Assembly (NCBI RefSeq): GCF_000716545.1
Contig: NZ_JNWZ01000062.1
Location: forward strand, 1-40,621
Source: Kitasatospora phosalacinea
GTDB taxonomy: Bacteria > Actinomycetota > Actinomycetes > Streptomycetales > Streptomycetaceae
DNA length: 40,621 bases
Direction: 5' to 3'
The first letter of the stretch is position 1, and every line of letters begins with the position of its first letter. Shown one piece after another: positions 23,290 through 31,311 of this stretch. The notes beneath the pieces are model-generated. The model was not told the DNA's origin and did not search any database. It saw nothing but the letters and a program-made list of their open reading frames with translations. Both the position numbers and the translations under genes were made by a program.

Positions 23290-24774
23290 TTGAGCAAGGG
23301 GCCGAACACCAGACTGGCCGACCACTTCGCCCTGACCGGATGGTCGAAGGGCGAACTGGCCCGGCTGGTCAACCGGCGGGGTGCCGCGATGGGCGAGCAG
23401 CAGCTGTCCACCGACACCTCCCGGGTCCGGCGCTGGATCGAGCAGGGCGAGATCCCGCGCGACCCGGTGCCGAGGGTGCTGGCCGCCGTGTTCACGGAGC
23501 GGCTCGGCCGTGTCGTCACCACCGAGGACCTTGGTCTCGAACGACACCGGCCCACCAGGTCCGGCAGCAGCGCAGCACCGCCGAAGGAGCCCTGGGCACC
23601 GGATCGGACGGCCGCGGTCCTCACCGAGTTCACGGGAATGGACCTCATGCTGAACAGACGCGGACTGGTCGGCGCCTCCGCCGCCCTCGCGGCGGGCGCG
23701 GTCATCGCCGACAACCTGCACGACTGGCTCACCGGCGGCGCCGTCGCCGAGGCGGCCGGCCGGCCGGGCCCCCGCCACGTCGTCACCCAGGCCGGGCCCC
23801 GCCCCGTCCTCGACGTCTACGAGCCGGGGCCGGTCGGCGACGAGGAGGTCGCCGCCCTGGAACGCGCCGTCGAGGTGTTCCGGGCCTGGGACGCCTCGCG
23901 CGGCGGCGGGCTCCAGCGCAAGGCCGTGGTCGGCCAGCTCAACGAGGTCGGCGGCCTGCTCACCCACGGCCACCCGGCCGCGCTGGAGCGCCGGCTGTGG
24001 ACGGTCGCCGCCAACCTCGCCGTGCTGGCCGGCTGGATGTCCCACGACGTGGGGCTCGAACCCACCGCGCAGCGCTACTTCGTGATCGCCGCGCAGGCCG
24101 CCCGGGAGGCCGGCGACCGCCCCCGGGCCGGTGAGGCGATCTCCCGCGCCGCCCGCCAGATGCTCCACCTCGGCCGGGCCGACGACGCGCTCGAACTCAT
24201 GCAGCTCGCCAACGCCAGCGCCGGTCCCGGCGACGGCACCCAGCCGCGCACCCGGGCCATGCTGCACACCGTCGAAGCCTGGGCGCACGCCTCGCTCGGC
24301 CGCTCCGAGGCCACCCGCCGGGTGCTCGGCGAGGCCGAGGAACTGTTCGTCGAGGACGCCGTCGAACCCCCGCCCAGCTGGATGCAGCTGTTCAACGAGG
24401 CCGAACTGCACGGCATGCAGGCCCTGGTCTACCGCACCCTGGCCGAGCACGACCCCGGCGCCGTCCCGCTCGCGGTGCGGCACGCCCGGACCGCGATCCG
24501 GCTGCGCCAGGAGACCGGCCGGGAGCGCTCCGCGCTGCTCGACCGGATCACCCTGGCGTCCATCCACTGGATCTCCGGCGAGCCCGACGAGGCCCAGGTG
24601 CAGGCCAAGCTCGCCCTGGCCTCGATCAACGACACCTCGTCCAAGCGCACCTGGGACCGGCTGCGCGAGATGTACCGGCTCTCCACCCGCTACCAGGGGC
24701 TCCCCGCGGTGGCCGAACTCCGCGAGCAGATCCACGCCGCGCTGCCCGCCCCCAGGAGCCCCCGGACGATCTGA
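23290..24774 (+). CDS. NsdA-like HTH/TPR regulator
   Basis: A 494-residue protein like the NsdA family of Streptomyces, which represses sporulation and antibiotic production. The N-terminal segment [22 protein letters not shown] with [32 protein letters not shown] is an HTH-like DNA-binding domain. Residues ~115-165 form a linker with [23 protein letters not shown], and the rest is a TPR-like helical array from about 185 to the end. TTG at 23290 is chosen because GGGGG lies 6 bases upstream and a -10 box precedes it; an ATG at 23224 would put that box, including a rare TTA codon, inside the gene. A 14-base duplication straddles the stop. Confidence 0.82.
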   Translation: MSKGPNTRLADHFALTGWSKGELARLVNRRGAAMGEQQLSTDTSRVRRWIEQGEIPRDPVPRVLAAVFTERLGRVVTTEDLGLERHRPTRSGSSAAPPKEPWAPDRTAAVLTEFTGMDLMLNRRGLVGASAALAAGAVIADNLHDWLTGGAVAEAAGRPGPRHVVTQAGPRPVLDVYEPGPVGDEEVAALERAVEVFRAWDASRGGGLQRKAVVGQLNEVGGLLTHGHPAALERRLWTVAANLAVLAGWMSHDVGLEPTAQRYFVIAAQAAREAGDRPRAGEAISRAARQMLHLGRADDALELMQLANASAGPGDGTQPRTRAMLHTVEAWAHASLGRSEATRRVLGEAEELFVEDAVEPPPSWMQLFNEAELHGMQALVYRTLAEHDPGAVPLAVRHARTAIRLRQETGRERSALLDRITLASIHWISGEPDEAQVQAKLALASINDTSSKRTWDRLREMYRLSTRYQGLPAVAELREQIHAALPAPRSPRTI

Positions 24775-24788
24775 CCCGGACGATCTGA
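24761..24788 (+). repeat. 14-bp tandem duplication spanning a stop codon
   Basis: CCCGGACGATCTGA occurs at 24761-24774, ending with the NsdA-like gene's TGA, and again at 24775-24788, followed by a partial third copy (CCCGG). Confidence 0.9.
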
Positions 24789-24951
24789 CCCGGCGCCGGC
24801 CCGCGGCCTTTCCCGGCTGCGGGCCGATCCGATTCGTACCCGAACGCACGATCCGTTGCGGAAGGGGTCGATCCGGTACGGACGGACCCGGTCCGGTACC
24901 GTCACGCTGCGGAAATCCGTTGCCCTGTGTGCAGACCGGTCACCCAGGCGG

Positions 24952-24957
24952 TAACCT
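24952..24957 (+). promoter_or_regulatory. Possible -10 box of the HEAT-repeat gene
   Basis: TAACCT, in the context GCGGTAACCTTCGG, lies 32 bases before the GTG at 24989. No matching -35 was found. Confidence 0.3.
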
Positions 24958-24988
24958 TCGGTGATTCCGGCGCCCGGGCGCCTGAGCT

Positions 24989-26482
24989 GTGCCAACCGAC
25001 CCCGGCGACGGAAATCCCGTTGCCACGACGACCGCCGCAACGGATGCTGACCTCATGTTCGAGCCAGTGATAGCGCCCAGCGCCAGCCTACTCGGCCTCC
25101 TCCAGAGAGGCCGCGGAGACGGGCAGCTGCATGCGTTGGCCGCAGACCGCGACGAGGCGATCGCCGCCGTCGAGACCTGCGTCACCAACGACCCCCGCGC
25201 CGACTGGCAGGTCGAGAACCGCTCCTTGTACTACGCGCGGCTCTACATGGAGCTCGAAGCCCCCCTCGCCGGCATCGAGCTCCACCTGCACTCGCCCGAG
25301 GACAGCCTCGACACCGACGAGGCCCGCACCGGCCTCGCCCTCGCCGTACTGGGCCACCTCGCCGGCTACGGCCGCCGCGACGCCCTCGACCTGCTGCGCG
25401 CCTACACCACCACCGGAACCAACTGGGCCTGGGCCCTCGACGAACTCGCCCTGCGCGACACCGACGAGTCCCTGCTCACCCTCGCCCCCGCCGTCCTCGC
25501 CCGCTTCCCGGCCGACCCGGAGGGCGACGCCGAACTGCGCGAAGCCGTCCGCGCCGCGTACGAGCCGCGGGTGTGGCGGCTGTGGGCCGCCCACCACCCG
25601 CGGGTCGCCGCCGCCGCCGAGCAGTCGCCGTTCGACCTGTGGCAGCGCCAGCTGGCCCGTCCCGGCGTCACCCCCGGCTGGTCCACCGCCGACGTGCTGG
25701 CCTGGGCCGACCAGGGCGACAGCGCCGCACCCGACGCGCTGGCCCGCCGCGCCGCCGCGGCCGCCCGCTGCCTCACCGCCGTCGTCCGCCCCGAGGACGT
25801 GTCGCTGCTGCACGACGCCGCCGCGCACGGTCCGGCCGGCGCCCGCTGCGCCGCGCTCCGGCACCTCGTCGAACAGCGCGACCCGGCCGCCGCCGGCCTG
25901 ATCGAGGCCGCCGCCGCCGACCTGGACCACCGGGTGGTCCGCGCCTCGCTGGAACTGCTCGGCCGGATGCGAGGTCCCGAGGCGCTCGCGCACGCCCGCC
26001 GCTGGGCCGACCCGGCGACCGGCGGCGCGGACAGCGCCCTCGCCCAAGCCGCCGTCCGCCTGCTGGCGGACGCCGGCGAGCCCGGCGACGCCCCGCTGGT
26101 CGTCGCCGGACTGCACCAGTGGATCTCGCTGAACGGCGTCACCGGCGCCGCCCTCGGCAGCCTGGTCGACGGCGTCGGCCGGCTGCACGCCATTGCCGCC
26201 GTCCCCGCCCTGCGGCACGTCTACGGCGAGGCCGCCTCCTCCGAGCTGCGCGGCCGCGCCGCCCAGGCGCTCGCCGTCACCGACCCCAACTTCGGGGCCG
26301 GCCCCGCCGTCGAGTGCCTGTGGGACTGCGAGGAGTCCACCCGCGAGCTGGCCGCCACCCACGTCACCACCACCGGCGACGTCCGCGTCCTCGAACGGCT
26401 GCGCCGGCTCGCCGCCGACCCGGCCGAGGAAGCCGAGGTGCACGCCGCCGTGCGCGGCCGTCTGACGGCGCGCGACCGGTAG
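24989..26482 (+). CDS. HEAT-repeat-like helical protein, unknown function
   Basis: A 497-residue protein made largely of paired helices. After residue 20 it reads FEPVIAPSASLLGLLQRGRGDGQLHAL, then ENRSLYYARLYMEL and LALAVLGHLAGYGRRDALDLLRAY. From about residue 270 it has degenerate repeats of the HEAT/PBS-lyase type (ARCAALRHLVEQRDPAAA, VVRASLELLGRMRGPEAL, ELRGRAAQALAVTDPNFG). Such arrays are protein-protein scaffolds. GTG at 24989 is uncertain: neither it nor ATG 25055 has a Shine-Dalgarno, and the FEPVIAPS segment begins at 25055. Its TAG stop forms part of the next gene's -10 box. Confidence 0.75.
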   Translation: MPTDPGDGNPVATTTAATDADLMFEPVIAPSASLLGLLQRGRGDGQLHALAADRDEAIAAVETCVTNDPRADWQVENRSLYYARLYMELEAPLAGIELHLHSPEDSLDTDEARTGLALAVLGHLAGYGRRDALDLLRAYTTTGTNWAWALDELALRDTDESLLTLAPAVLARFPADPEGDAELREAVRAAYEPRVWRLWAAHHPRVAAAAEQSPFDLWQRQLARPGVTPGWSTADVLAWADQGDSAAPDALARRAAAAARCLTAVVRPEDVSLLHDAAAHGPAGARCAALRHLVEQRDPAAAGLIEAAAADLDHRVVRASLELLGRMRGPEALAHARRWADPATGGADSALAQAAVRLLADAGEPGDAPLVVAGLHQWISLNGVTGAALGSLVDGVGRLHAIAAVPALRHVYGEAASSELRGRAAQALAVTDPNFGAGPAVECLWDCEESTRELAATHVTTTGDVRVLERLRRLAADPAEEAEVHAAVRGRLTARDR

Positions 26483-26485
26483 GGT
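26480..26485 (+). promoter_or_regulatory. -10 box of leaderless ycnI overlapping the upstream stop
   Basis: TAGGGT: its first three bases are the stop codon of the HEAT-repeat gene and it ends 6 nt before the ycnI ATG. Confidence 0.5.
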
Positions 26486-26491
26486 GCCGCC

Positions 26492-27250
26492 ATGCAGCGA
26501 CACCCGCGAGTGACCCGCCGGTCCGCCGTCCCCGCCGCCCTCGCGCTGGGCCTGCTGCTCGGCACGGCCGGCACCGCCGCCGCGCACGTCGAGGTCGAGT
26601 CGTCGACCGCGCAGGCGCTCGCGGTCGACGCCCAGGTGGCCTTCTCCGCCGAGGGCGAGTCCTCCACGGCGGGCATCACCGACGTCAAGGTGGTGCTGCC
26701 CACCGGGCTCGCCCCCGCCGACGTCACCCTGGTCGAGGCCCCCGCCGGCTGGGCGCTCACCCCCACCGCCGACGGCTACGCGGTGGCCGGCCCGGCCCTC
26801 GCCCCCGGCGCGGCCGCCGACTGGAAGGTCAGGGTCCGGCAGCTGCCCGACGCCGCCTCGCTGGTCTTCAAAACCCTGGTCGACTACTCCGACGGCCACA
26901 CCGACCGCTGGATCGAGCTCCCCCAGGGCGACACCGAGCCGCAGCACCCCGCTCCCACCCTCGCCCTGCGCCCGGCCGCCCCCGGCGCGACCCCGCTCGC
27001 GGCGCCCGGCGCGAGTGCGAGTGCGTCCGTGAGCGCGTCCGCCAGTGCGTCCGCGTCCGTGAGCGCGTCCGTGAGCGCGAGCGCGCCGGCGAGCCCGTCC
27101 GGCGTCCCCTCCGTCTCCGCCGTCGCCGAGGCCCCGAAGGACGGCGAGGACGGCACCGGCACCACCGCCGTCGTGCTCGGCAGCCTCGCGGGCGCCGCCG
27201 TCCTGGCCGCGCTGATCGTCCTGGTGGTGCGCCGCCGCAGGTCCGCCTAG
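26492..27250 (+). CDS. ycnI: YcnI-family (DUF1775) copper-associated membrane-anchored protein
   Basis: A 252-residue exported protein. A signal peptide (1-31, ending TAAA) leaves a mature N-terminal histidine, AHVEVE, the position that in YcnI coordinates copper. The DUF1775 domain follows to about residue 150 (ITDVKVVLPTGLAPADVTLV, VDYSDGHTDRWIELP). Residues 166-205 are a Ser/Ala repeat linker, then one membrane helix (about 225-246) and a basic tail RRRRSA anchor it. No copper chaperone or CopC/CopD gene is adjacent, although these often accompany ycnI. Apparently leaderless. Confidence 0.88.
   Translation: MQRHPRVTRRSAVPAALALGLLLGTAGTAAAHVEVESSTAQALAVDAQVAFSAEGESSTAGITDVKVVLPTGLAPADVTLVEAPAGWALTPTADGYAVAGPALAPGAAADWKVRVRQLPDAASLVFKTLVDYSDGHTDRWIELPQGDTEPQHPAPTLALRPAAPGATPLAAPGASASASVSASASASASVSASVSASAPASPSGVPSVSAVAEAPKDGEDGTGTTAVVLGSLAGAAVLAALIVLVVRRRRSA
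27010..27093 (+). repeat. Ser/Ala-coding repeat within ycnI
   Basis: Imperfect repeats of GCGAGTGCG, GCGTCCGTGAGC and similar encode alternating Ser-Ala/Val-Ser-Ala in the extracellular linker. Serine codons are mixed (AGT, TCC, AGC), so the array is not a recent pure expansion. Confidence 0.7.
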
Positions 27251-27450
27251 GAGCTGCCCGGCCGATCACGTGACCGGCGGTCGTCGACGACGAGGCAGGT
27301 CTTCCGGGGCCGACCAGCCCTCCTGGCGGTGCCGGGCCTGTTGAGCGGTCGGACGCCGCGCGGTTGCGTCGGGGGACGAGCCGCGGCACCGCCGCGTCGG
27401 CGCGGGGCATCGGCCGGCGGCTCGTGGACCGGGGCGCGGTCGACCGCGGG
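27251..27450. other. Convergent intergenic region
   Basis: Two hundred bases between ycnI and the membrane-protein gene. A perfect 12-base palindrome GTCGTCGACGAC at 27280-27291 is the only clear symmetry. No strong terminator stem is visible. Confidence 0.4.
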
Positions 27451-28392
27451 TCAGCCCGGATGGAAGACGATCCGGACGTTGGCGTCCACCGGAACGATCA
27501 GCACGTTGCCCTCCTCCCACGTCCAGTCGCGCGGGATCAGGAACATCCGGTCGTTCGCCTGGGCCAGCAGCCGAAGCCCCCGGTAGCGGTAGCGGAACTT
27601 CTGCCCCGCGCCGGCGTCCGGCAGCGCCCGCTCGGCCACGCCGGCCCACTGCAGGTAGAGGCGCTCGGTGGTGTCGAGGACCACCGCCGGGCGCAGCGCG
27701 AGGTTGCGGGTGAGCCGCTCGGCGTCACCGTGGCCCTTCTGGTGGGCGACGCCGCCCGCGGTCCAGAACGAGCAGAGCACGATCAGCGCCACGCTGATGC
27801 CGAGCGCCGCCCGCTCCCCGGTCAGCGGGTAGGCGGCGCCGGTCGTCCGTACGGCCAGCAGCCTCGCCAGCACCACCAGCAGCAGCGCACCGCCCAGCAG
27901 CAGCGGGGTGCCCGTGGGGCCCGCGTCGATGACCTCGAAGCCGGCGAGGAACCCGAGCACCGCGAGCGGGACGGCCAGCAGTGCGACGACCTGGCAGACC
28001 CGGTGGACGGCCCGGCGCCCCTCCGCGCCGCTGCGGACGGTCCGGGTGGCCAGGTGGTAGGCGACCGCGACCAGCAGGGCGCCGCACAGCAGGACGCCGA
28101 CCGGGAGGTAGAGCGCGGCCGAGCTGCGGAGCAGGAGGTCCTGGCTGGAGAAGCCGATCGTGGCGGAGTCCACGCCGAAATAGCTGTAGAAGGAGTCGGT
28201 GTAGGCGTAGCCGAAGAAGAACAGCAGGGCGGTGACGAAGGTGGTCGGCGCGATCCAGGAGGCGATCAGGCCGATCCAACTGCGCCACGAGCGCCCTTCC
28301 GGCTGCGGCGGGCCGGGTGGCTGCTCCGGTCCGGGCGGTTCCGGCTCGTCGGACGGGCCGTCGCCGGACGGGCGCTCGCCGGTAGTGCTCAG
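27451..28392 (-). CDS. Multi-pass membrane protein, probable CTG start
   Basis: A ~313-residue membrane protein of unknown family. The first AUG-like start in frame is GTG 28173, but the frame is open upstream and encodes a Pro-rich cytoplasmic N-terminus, then a good membrane helix (TTFVTALLFFFGYAYTD) and SFYSYFGVDSATIGFSSQDLLLRSS. I recall that FGVD-containing loop after TM1 in related actinomycete proteins. There is no ATG, GTG or TTG in that extension; CTG at 28392 overlaps the upstream gene's TGA as CTGA. Four further hydrophobic segments follow, and a soluble C-terminus (YLQWAGVAERALPDAG to the end). It is probably coupled to the lipoprotein upstream. Confidence 0.65.
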   Translation of the reverse strand: MSTTGERPSGDGPSDEPEPPGPEQPPGPPQPEGRSWRSWIGLIASWIAPTTFVTALLFFFGYAYTDSFYSYFGVDSATIGFSSQDLLLRSSAALYLPVGVLLCGALLVAVAYHLATRTVRSGAEGRRAVHRVCQVVALLAVPLAVLGFLAGFEVIDAGPTGTPLLLGGALLLVVLARLLAVRTTGAAYPLTGERAALGISVALIVLCSFWTAGGVAHQKGHGDAERLTRNLALRPAVVLDTTERLYLQWAGVAERALPDAGAGQKFRYRYRGLRLLAQANDRMFLIPRDWTWEEGNVLIVPVDANVRIVFHPG

Positions 28393-29114
28393 CGGGGGCT
28401 CGCGGACTCGGCGAGGGGGACGGGCTGCTCGGACGCCCCGCCGTCGGGTGTACCGCTGTCGGGCGTCCCACTACTGGGCGCCCCACTGCCGGGCGTACCG
28501 CCGCCAGCGGGGCCGCTGCTCGGTCCACCGGTGCCGCCGTCGGCGGGGGCGCTCTCGGGGACGTCGACCGTTCCGCCTGCGGTGACCCGATTGCTGGCGC
28601 CGTCGACGGTGACGGTGACGCAGATCGTGCGCTTGCTCCCGGCCGGTGGCCTCGGCCCGGCGAGGGTGAACTGGGCGGTCTCGGGCGTGTTGCCGTCGAT
28701 CACCCTGATCTCCTGGCTGGTCGGGCTGGCGGGCGCGGACTCCTTGCCGCCGGTGCAGTCGGTGACCTGGCTGATGGTGGCCGTGAAGGTCTCCTCCCGC
28801 GGACTCGACAGGTCGATCCGGGCGAGGCTCCACGTCCCGCTGGCGTTCGCCGAGACCTGACCGGCCGCGTTGAACCCGCCCGGGTTCCCGCCGGCCCCGG
28901 TCCGGTCGTCGTCCGGCTGCGTCCCCGAGCCCTCCGCCGGCGGCGAGTCCCCGAGGTCGCCACCGGACCGCGTGGCCGAGGACGCCGCCCCGGACCCCGG
29001 ATCACCACCGCCACCACCGCAGGCCACGAGGAGGGGGACGAACAGCGCGGCGGCCGACCACCGGGCGGTTCTGCCGGTGATCGTGCGGGGCGTGGGGCAC
29101 GGTGTCCGGGACAT
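28389..29114 (-). CDS. Secreted lipoprotein, unknown function
   Basis: A 241-residue exported lipoprotein. The signal peptide ends in LLVAC (Cys32), followed by a Gly/Ser/Asp-rich spacer to about residue 85. A beta-rich domain follows (SANASGTWSLARIDL, TFTATISQVTDCTGGKE, QEIRVIDGNTPETAQFTLAG, KRTICVTVTVDGASNRVTAGG) with a Cys pair likely to form a disulfide. The last ~60 residues are a Gly/Ser/Pro/Thr tail. No family recognised. ATG at 29114 has GGAG 5 bases upstream. Its TGA overlaps the CTG start of the membrane-protein gene, so the two form a unit. Confidence 0.75.
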   Translation of the reverse strand: MSRTPCPTPRTITGRTARWSAAALFVPLLVACGGGGGDPGSGAASSATRSGGDLGDSPPAEGSGTQPDDDRTGAGGNPGGFNAAGQVSANASGTWSLARIDLSSPREETFTATISQVTDCTGGKESAPASPTSQEIRVIDGNTPETAQFTLAGPRPPAGSKRTICVTVTVDGASNRVTAGGTVDVPESAPADGGTGGPSSGPAGGGTPGSGAPSSGTPDSGTPDGGASEQPVPLAESASPR

Positions 29115-29288
29115 GCAGTCTCCATCCGGGCGGTGAGACGAGGACGGGGCCGGAACGGCCTGGCCGAACGCTACCCGTTCGCACACGGCCCGGCTGTCCG
29201 CCAGTCGAGTGGCAGACGGCCCGGGCGTCACCCGCTCCCGCGAGCCACCATCCGATCGGACGAGCGACGCCCGGTGGGCGGCCCCTGA

Positions 29289-29426
29289 CCGGGCGGCCCA
29301 GCCGGGGGTGGCGTCGAGGACGGCGAAGGCCAGCGCGACCGGGGCCGTCGCGCTGCCCAGCAGGGAGATCGTCCGGCCCAGCAGGAAGCGGCGGAAGCCG
29401 GGGTGGTGAAGGAGTGGTGGAAGCAC
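29289..29426 (-). pseudogene. MFS transporter remnant (N-terminal ~46 codons)
   Basis: From GTG 29424-29426 the frame reads LLHHPGFRRFLLGRTISLLGSATAPVALAFAVLDATPGWAA, which is the cytoplasmic lead and first membrane helix of an actinomycete major-facilitator transporter. After about residue 46 the sequence loses all MFS character and continues into the upstream flank of the lipoprotein gene. The rest of the transporter is absent. In related genomes such MFS genes are commonly divergent from an ArsR/DUF5937-type regulator, as here, so this looks like a deletion remnant. Confidence 0.7.
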
Positions 29427-29506
29427 CCGCAGAGTGTGGGAGGCGGCGGGCCCGGGCCTCTATCGTTTCGCCGTCCGCCGAAAGGCCACCGAGGAGAGGG
29501 GGCGCC

Positions 29507-30493
29507 GTGGTCGTGCTGCGGCTGGACTCGCTCGCGCTGTCGCGGTCCAGGTTCGCGCTGTCGCCGTTCGCCGAGACGCTGGCGGCGATCGTCCAGCTCG
29601 CCCGGCCGTACACCGAGCCGTGGGCCGCGGCCTGGCGGGAGGAGCACCGTCCGGCGTTCCTGGCCCGGCTGGCGGAGGACGGGTACGCGCGGGGGCTGGT
29701 GGAGCTGATCGCGGCGACCGCGTACCTGCCGGACCACCTGACGCTGCCGCCGGGCGGCGGCATGGAGACCGAGCTGGAGTCCGAACTCGCCGAGGTGGCC
29801 GGAGTCCCGGACGAGGTGGCGGTGGCGGGGCTGCGCGTCGCGCAGGCCCACGCCCGGGCGGGGCAGCGGCTGGACTGGCTCACCGGGCGCGGCCACGGCG
29901 CCCGCGCGGCCGAGCTGTTCCGGGCGGTCTGGGACGCGCACCTGGCCGCGGACTGGCCGGCCCGGCGGGCCGCCCTGCGGCGCGACGTCACCCACCGGGC
30001 CGGGTTGCTGGCCGCGCACGGCTGGCCGCGGGCCCTGCACCTGATGAGCCGCACCAGCGCGTGGGTCGGGGCGGACGCGATCCGGTTCAGCGACCGGCCG
30101 GGCCGGGACCGGCTGGTCGGGCCGGACGGGATGCTGTTCGTCCCGGTCACGGCGCAGCGCAGCTCCTGGCTGTGCGAGGCGCCGGGGCGCCCGTTCGCGA
30201 TGGTGTACCCGGCGCGCGGTACGGGGGAGGGCGGGGCCGGCGCCCGCCCGGCGGGGGACGGCCGGGCGCTGGCCCGGCTGCTCGGCGGCGGGCGGGCGCA
30301 GATCCTGCGGAACCTGGAGACGCCCGCCACCACCAGCGAACTCGCCCTGCTGCTGGCCCAGTCGGTGGGCACGGTCGGCGGCCACCTGGCGATCCTGCGC
30401 GACACCGGCCTGGTGGAGCGCACCCGGGTGGGCCGCCGGGTGCTCTACCACCGCACCCCGCTGGGCGACCGGCTGGTGGCCGGCCCGGGCTGA
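29507..30493 (+). CDS. ArsR-type winged-helix regulator with long N-terminal domain
   Basis: A 328-residue regulator. The C-terminal ~75 residues are a winged helix of the ArsR/SmtB type: ILRNLETPATTSELALLLAQSVGTVGGHLAILRDTGLVERTRVGRRVLYHRT. The N-terminal ~240 residues (ALSPFAETLAAIVQLARP onward) resemble the actinobacterial DUF5937 region found fused to this HTH. No cysteine metal-site motif is present in the HTH, so it is not a classical metal sensor. GTG at 29507 follows GAGGAGAGGGGG. It is divergent from the truncated MFS gene, its probable original target. Confidence 0.82.
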   Translation: MVVLRLDSLALSRSRFALSPFAETLAAIVQLARPYTEPWAAAWREEHRPAFLARLAEDGYARGLVELIAATAYLPDHLTLPPGGGMETELESELAEVAGVPDEVAVAGLRVAQAHARAGQRLDWLTGRGHGARAAELFRAVWDAHLAADWPARRAALRRDVTHRAGLLAAHGWPRALHLMSRTSAWVGADAIRFSDRPGRDRLVGPDGMLFVPVTAQRSSWLCEAPGRPFAMVYPARGTGEGGAGARPAGDGRALARLLGGGRAQILRNLETPATTSELALLLAQSVGTVGGHLAILRDTGLVERTRVGRRVLYHRTPLGDRLVAGPG

Positions 30494-30504
30494 GGCTGCC
30501 GGGG

Positions 30505-30530
30505 CCGCCGGACGGGACCGCCGGACGGGA
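30505..30530 (+). repeat. 13-bp tandem duplication after the ArsR-type gene
   Basis: CCGCCGGACGGGA at 30505-30517 and again at 30518-30530, with a partial third copy. It begins 11 bases after the stop codon. Confidence 0.85.
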
Positions 30531-30548
30531 CCGACGGTCGGGGCCCGG

Positions 30549-30998
30549 TCAGGCGACGCAGAACTCGTTGCCCTCGGGGTCGCGCATCACCCACCAGTGT
30601 CCGACCGGCCCCTGGTCCTGCTCCTCGACGCGGGTGGCCCCGAGCTTCTCCAACCTGTCGACCACGGCGTCGAGTTGGCCGTCGGAGTGGACGTCGATGT
30701 GCAGCCGGTTCTTGCCCTGCTTGGACTCGGGGACGTCCTGGAACAGGATCCGGCGGCCCTTGCCGATGCCGCTGGCCTGCTCGTACGGGTCCTCGGGGTG
30801 GCGGACGGCCGAGTAGCCGCGGAACAGCTTGCGGCCGTCCCGTTCGACCACGGCCGCGGCGGGGAGGCGGCCGGCGGCGAGCAGCGTGTCGATCAGGGCG
30901 GTCGGGTCCTCGATCTCGTAGCCGAGGGCGGCGGCCCAGAACTCGGCGAGTGCGGGGGCGTCGGTGCTGTCCACGACCAGCTTCCAAGTGAGCGTCAT
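30549..30998 (-). CDS. VOC/glyoxalase-like protein
   Basis: A 149-residue single-domain protein of the glyoxalase-like (vicinal oxygen chelate) superfamily. It shows WKLVVDSTDAPALAEFWAAALGYEIED at the start, FQDVPESKQGKNRLHIDVHSD in the middle and HWWVMRDPEGNEFCVA at the end, the usual order of the two beta-alpha-beta-beta-beta modules. The common C-terminal DPEGNEFC signature is intact. Substrate unknown. ATG at 30998 is preferred; TTGCCA, 17 nt, then TGAGAT ends 8 nt before it, suggesting a leaderless start. An in-frame ATG at 31013 is the alternative. Confidence 0.85.
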   Translation of the reverse strand: MTLTWKLVVDSTDAPALAEFWAAALGYEIEDPTALIDTLLAAGRLPAAAVVERDGRKLFRGYSAVRHPEDPYEQASGIGKGRRILFQDVPESKQGKNRLHIDVHSDGQLDAVVDRLEKLGATRVEEQDQGPVGHWWVMRDPEGNEFCVA

Positions 30999-31248
30999 GG
31001 CAAGGGATCTCATCGCACATCAGATCGAATGGCAATGATCTCCGAGGCCGGTGTGTCGGCGCCGCCGTCCGACCGGTGCGCGTCGCCGCCCGCGCGGGAG
31101 CGGTGGCCGTCGGGCCTCGGCCCCGCATGCGTTCGGCCGCATGGCTGACGGATCCTTCGGGCACCCGCGGCTCGCCGCGACCCGCGATCCGCGGTCCGCG
31201 ACCTGCTCGACCCCGACCGCGGTGATCTCGATGCCTACCTCCGGACGG
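30999..31248. other. Intergenic region between VOC and uppP genes
   Basis: About 250 bases without an assignable gene; with the terminator that follows, the gene-free gap is 313 bases. One plus frame (about 31180-31255) reads VRDLLDPDRGDLDAYL, which looks protein-like but lacks a start and continues into the terminator, so it may be a relic. Confidence 0.4.
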
Positions 31249-31292
31249 CGACGGGGACGGGCGGCCGGGGGTGCGGCGGCCCGTCCCCGTCG
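31249..31292 (-). terminator. Terminator downstream of uppP
   Basis: Perfect 14-bp arms, CGACGGGGACGGGC (31249-31262) and its complement at 31279-31292, with a 16-base loop, 19 bases beyond the uppP stop. Confidence 0.8.
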
Positions 31293-31311
31293 GGGCGGCG
31301 GTCGGGGCGGA

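Noticed and set aside
25088..26947. A 619-codon minus-strand open frame
   Set aside because: It mirrors the HEAT-repeat and ycnI genes and is Gly/Val-rich without recognisable motifs.
31180..31255. Protein-like frame VRDLLDPDRGDLDAYL
   Set aside because: It has no start codon, an upstream stop, and continues into the uppP terminator; at most a relic.
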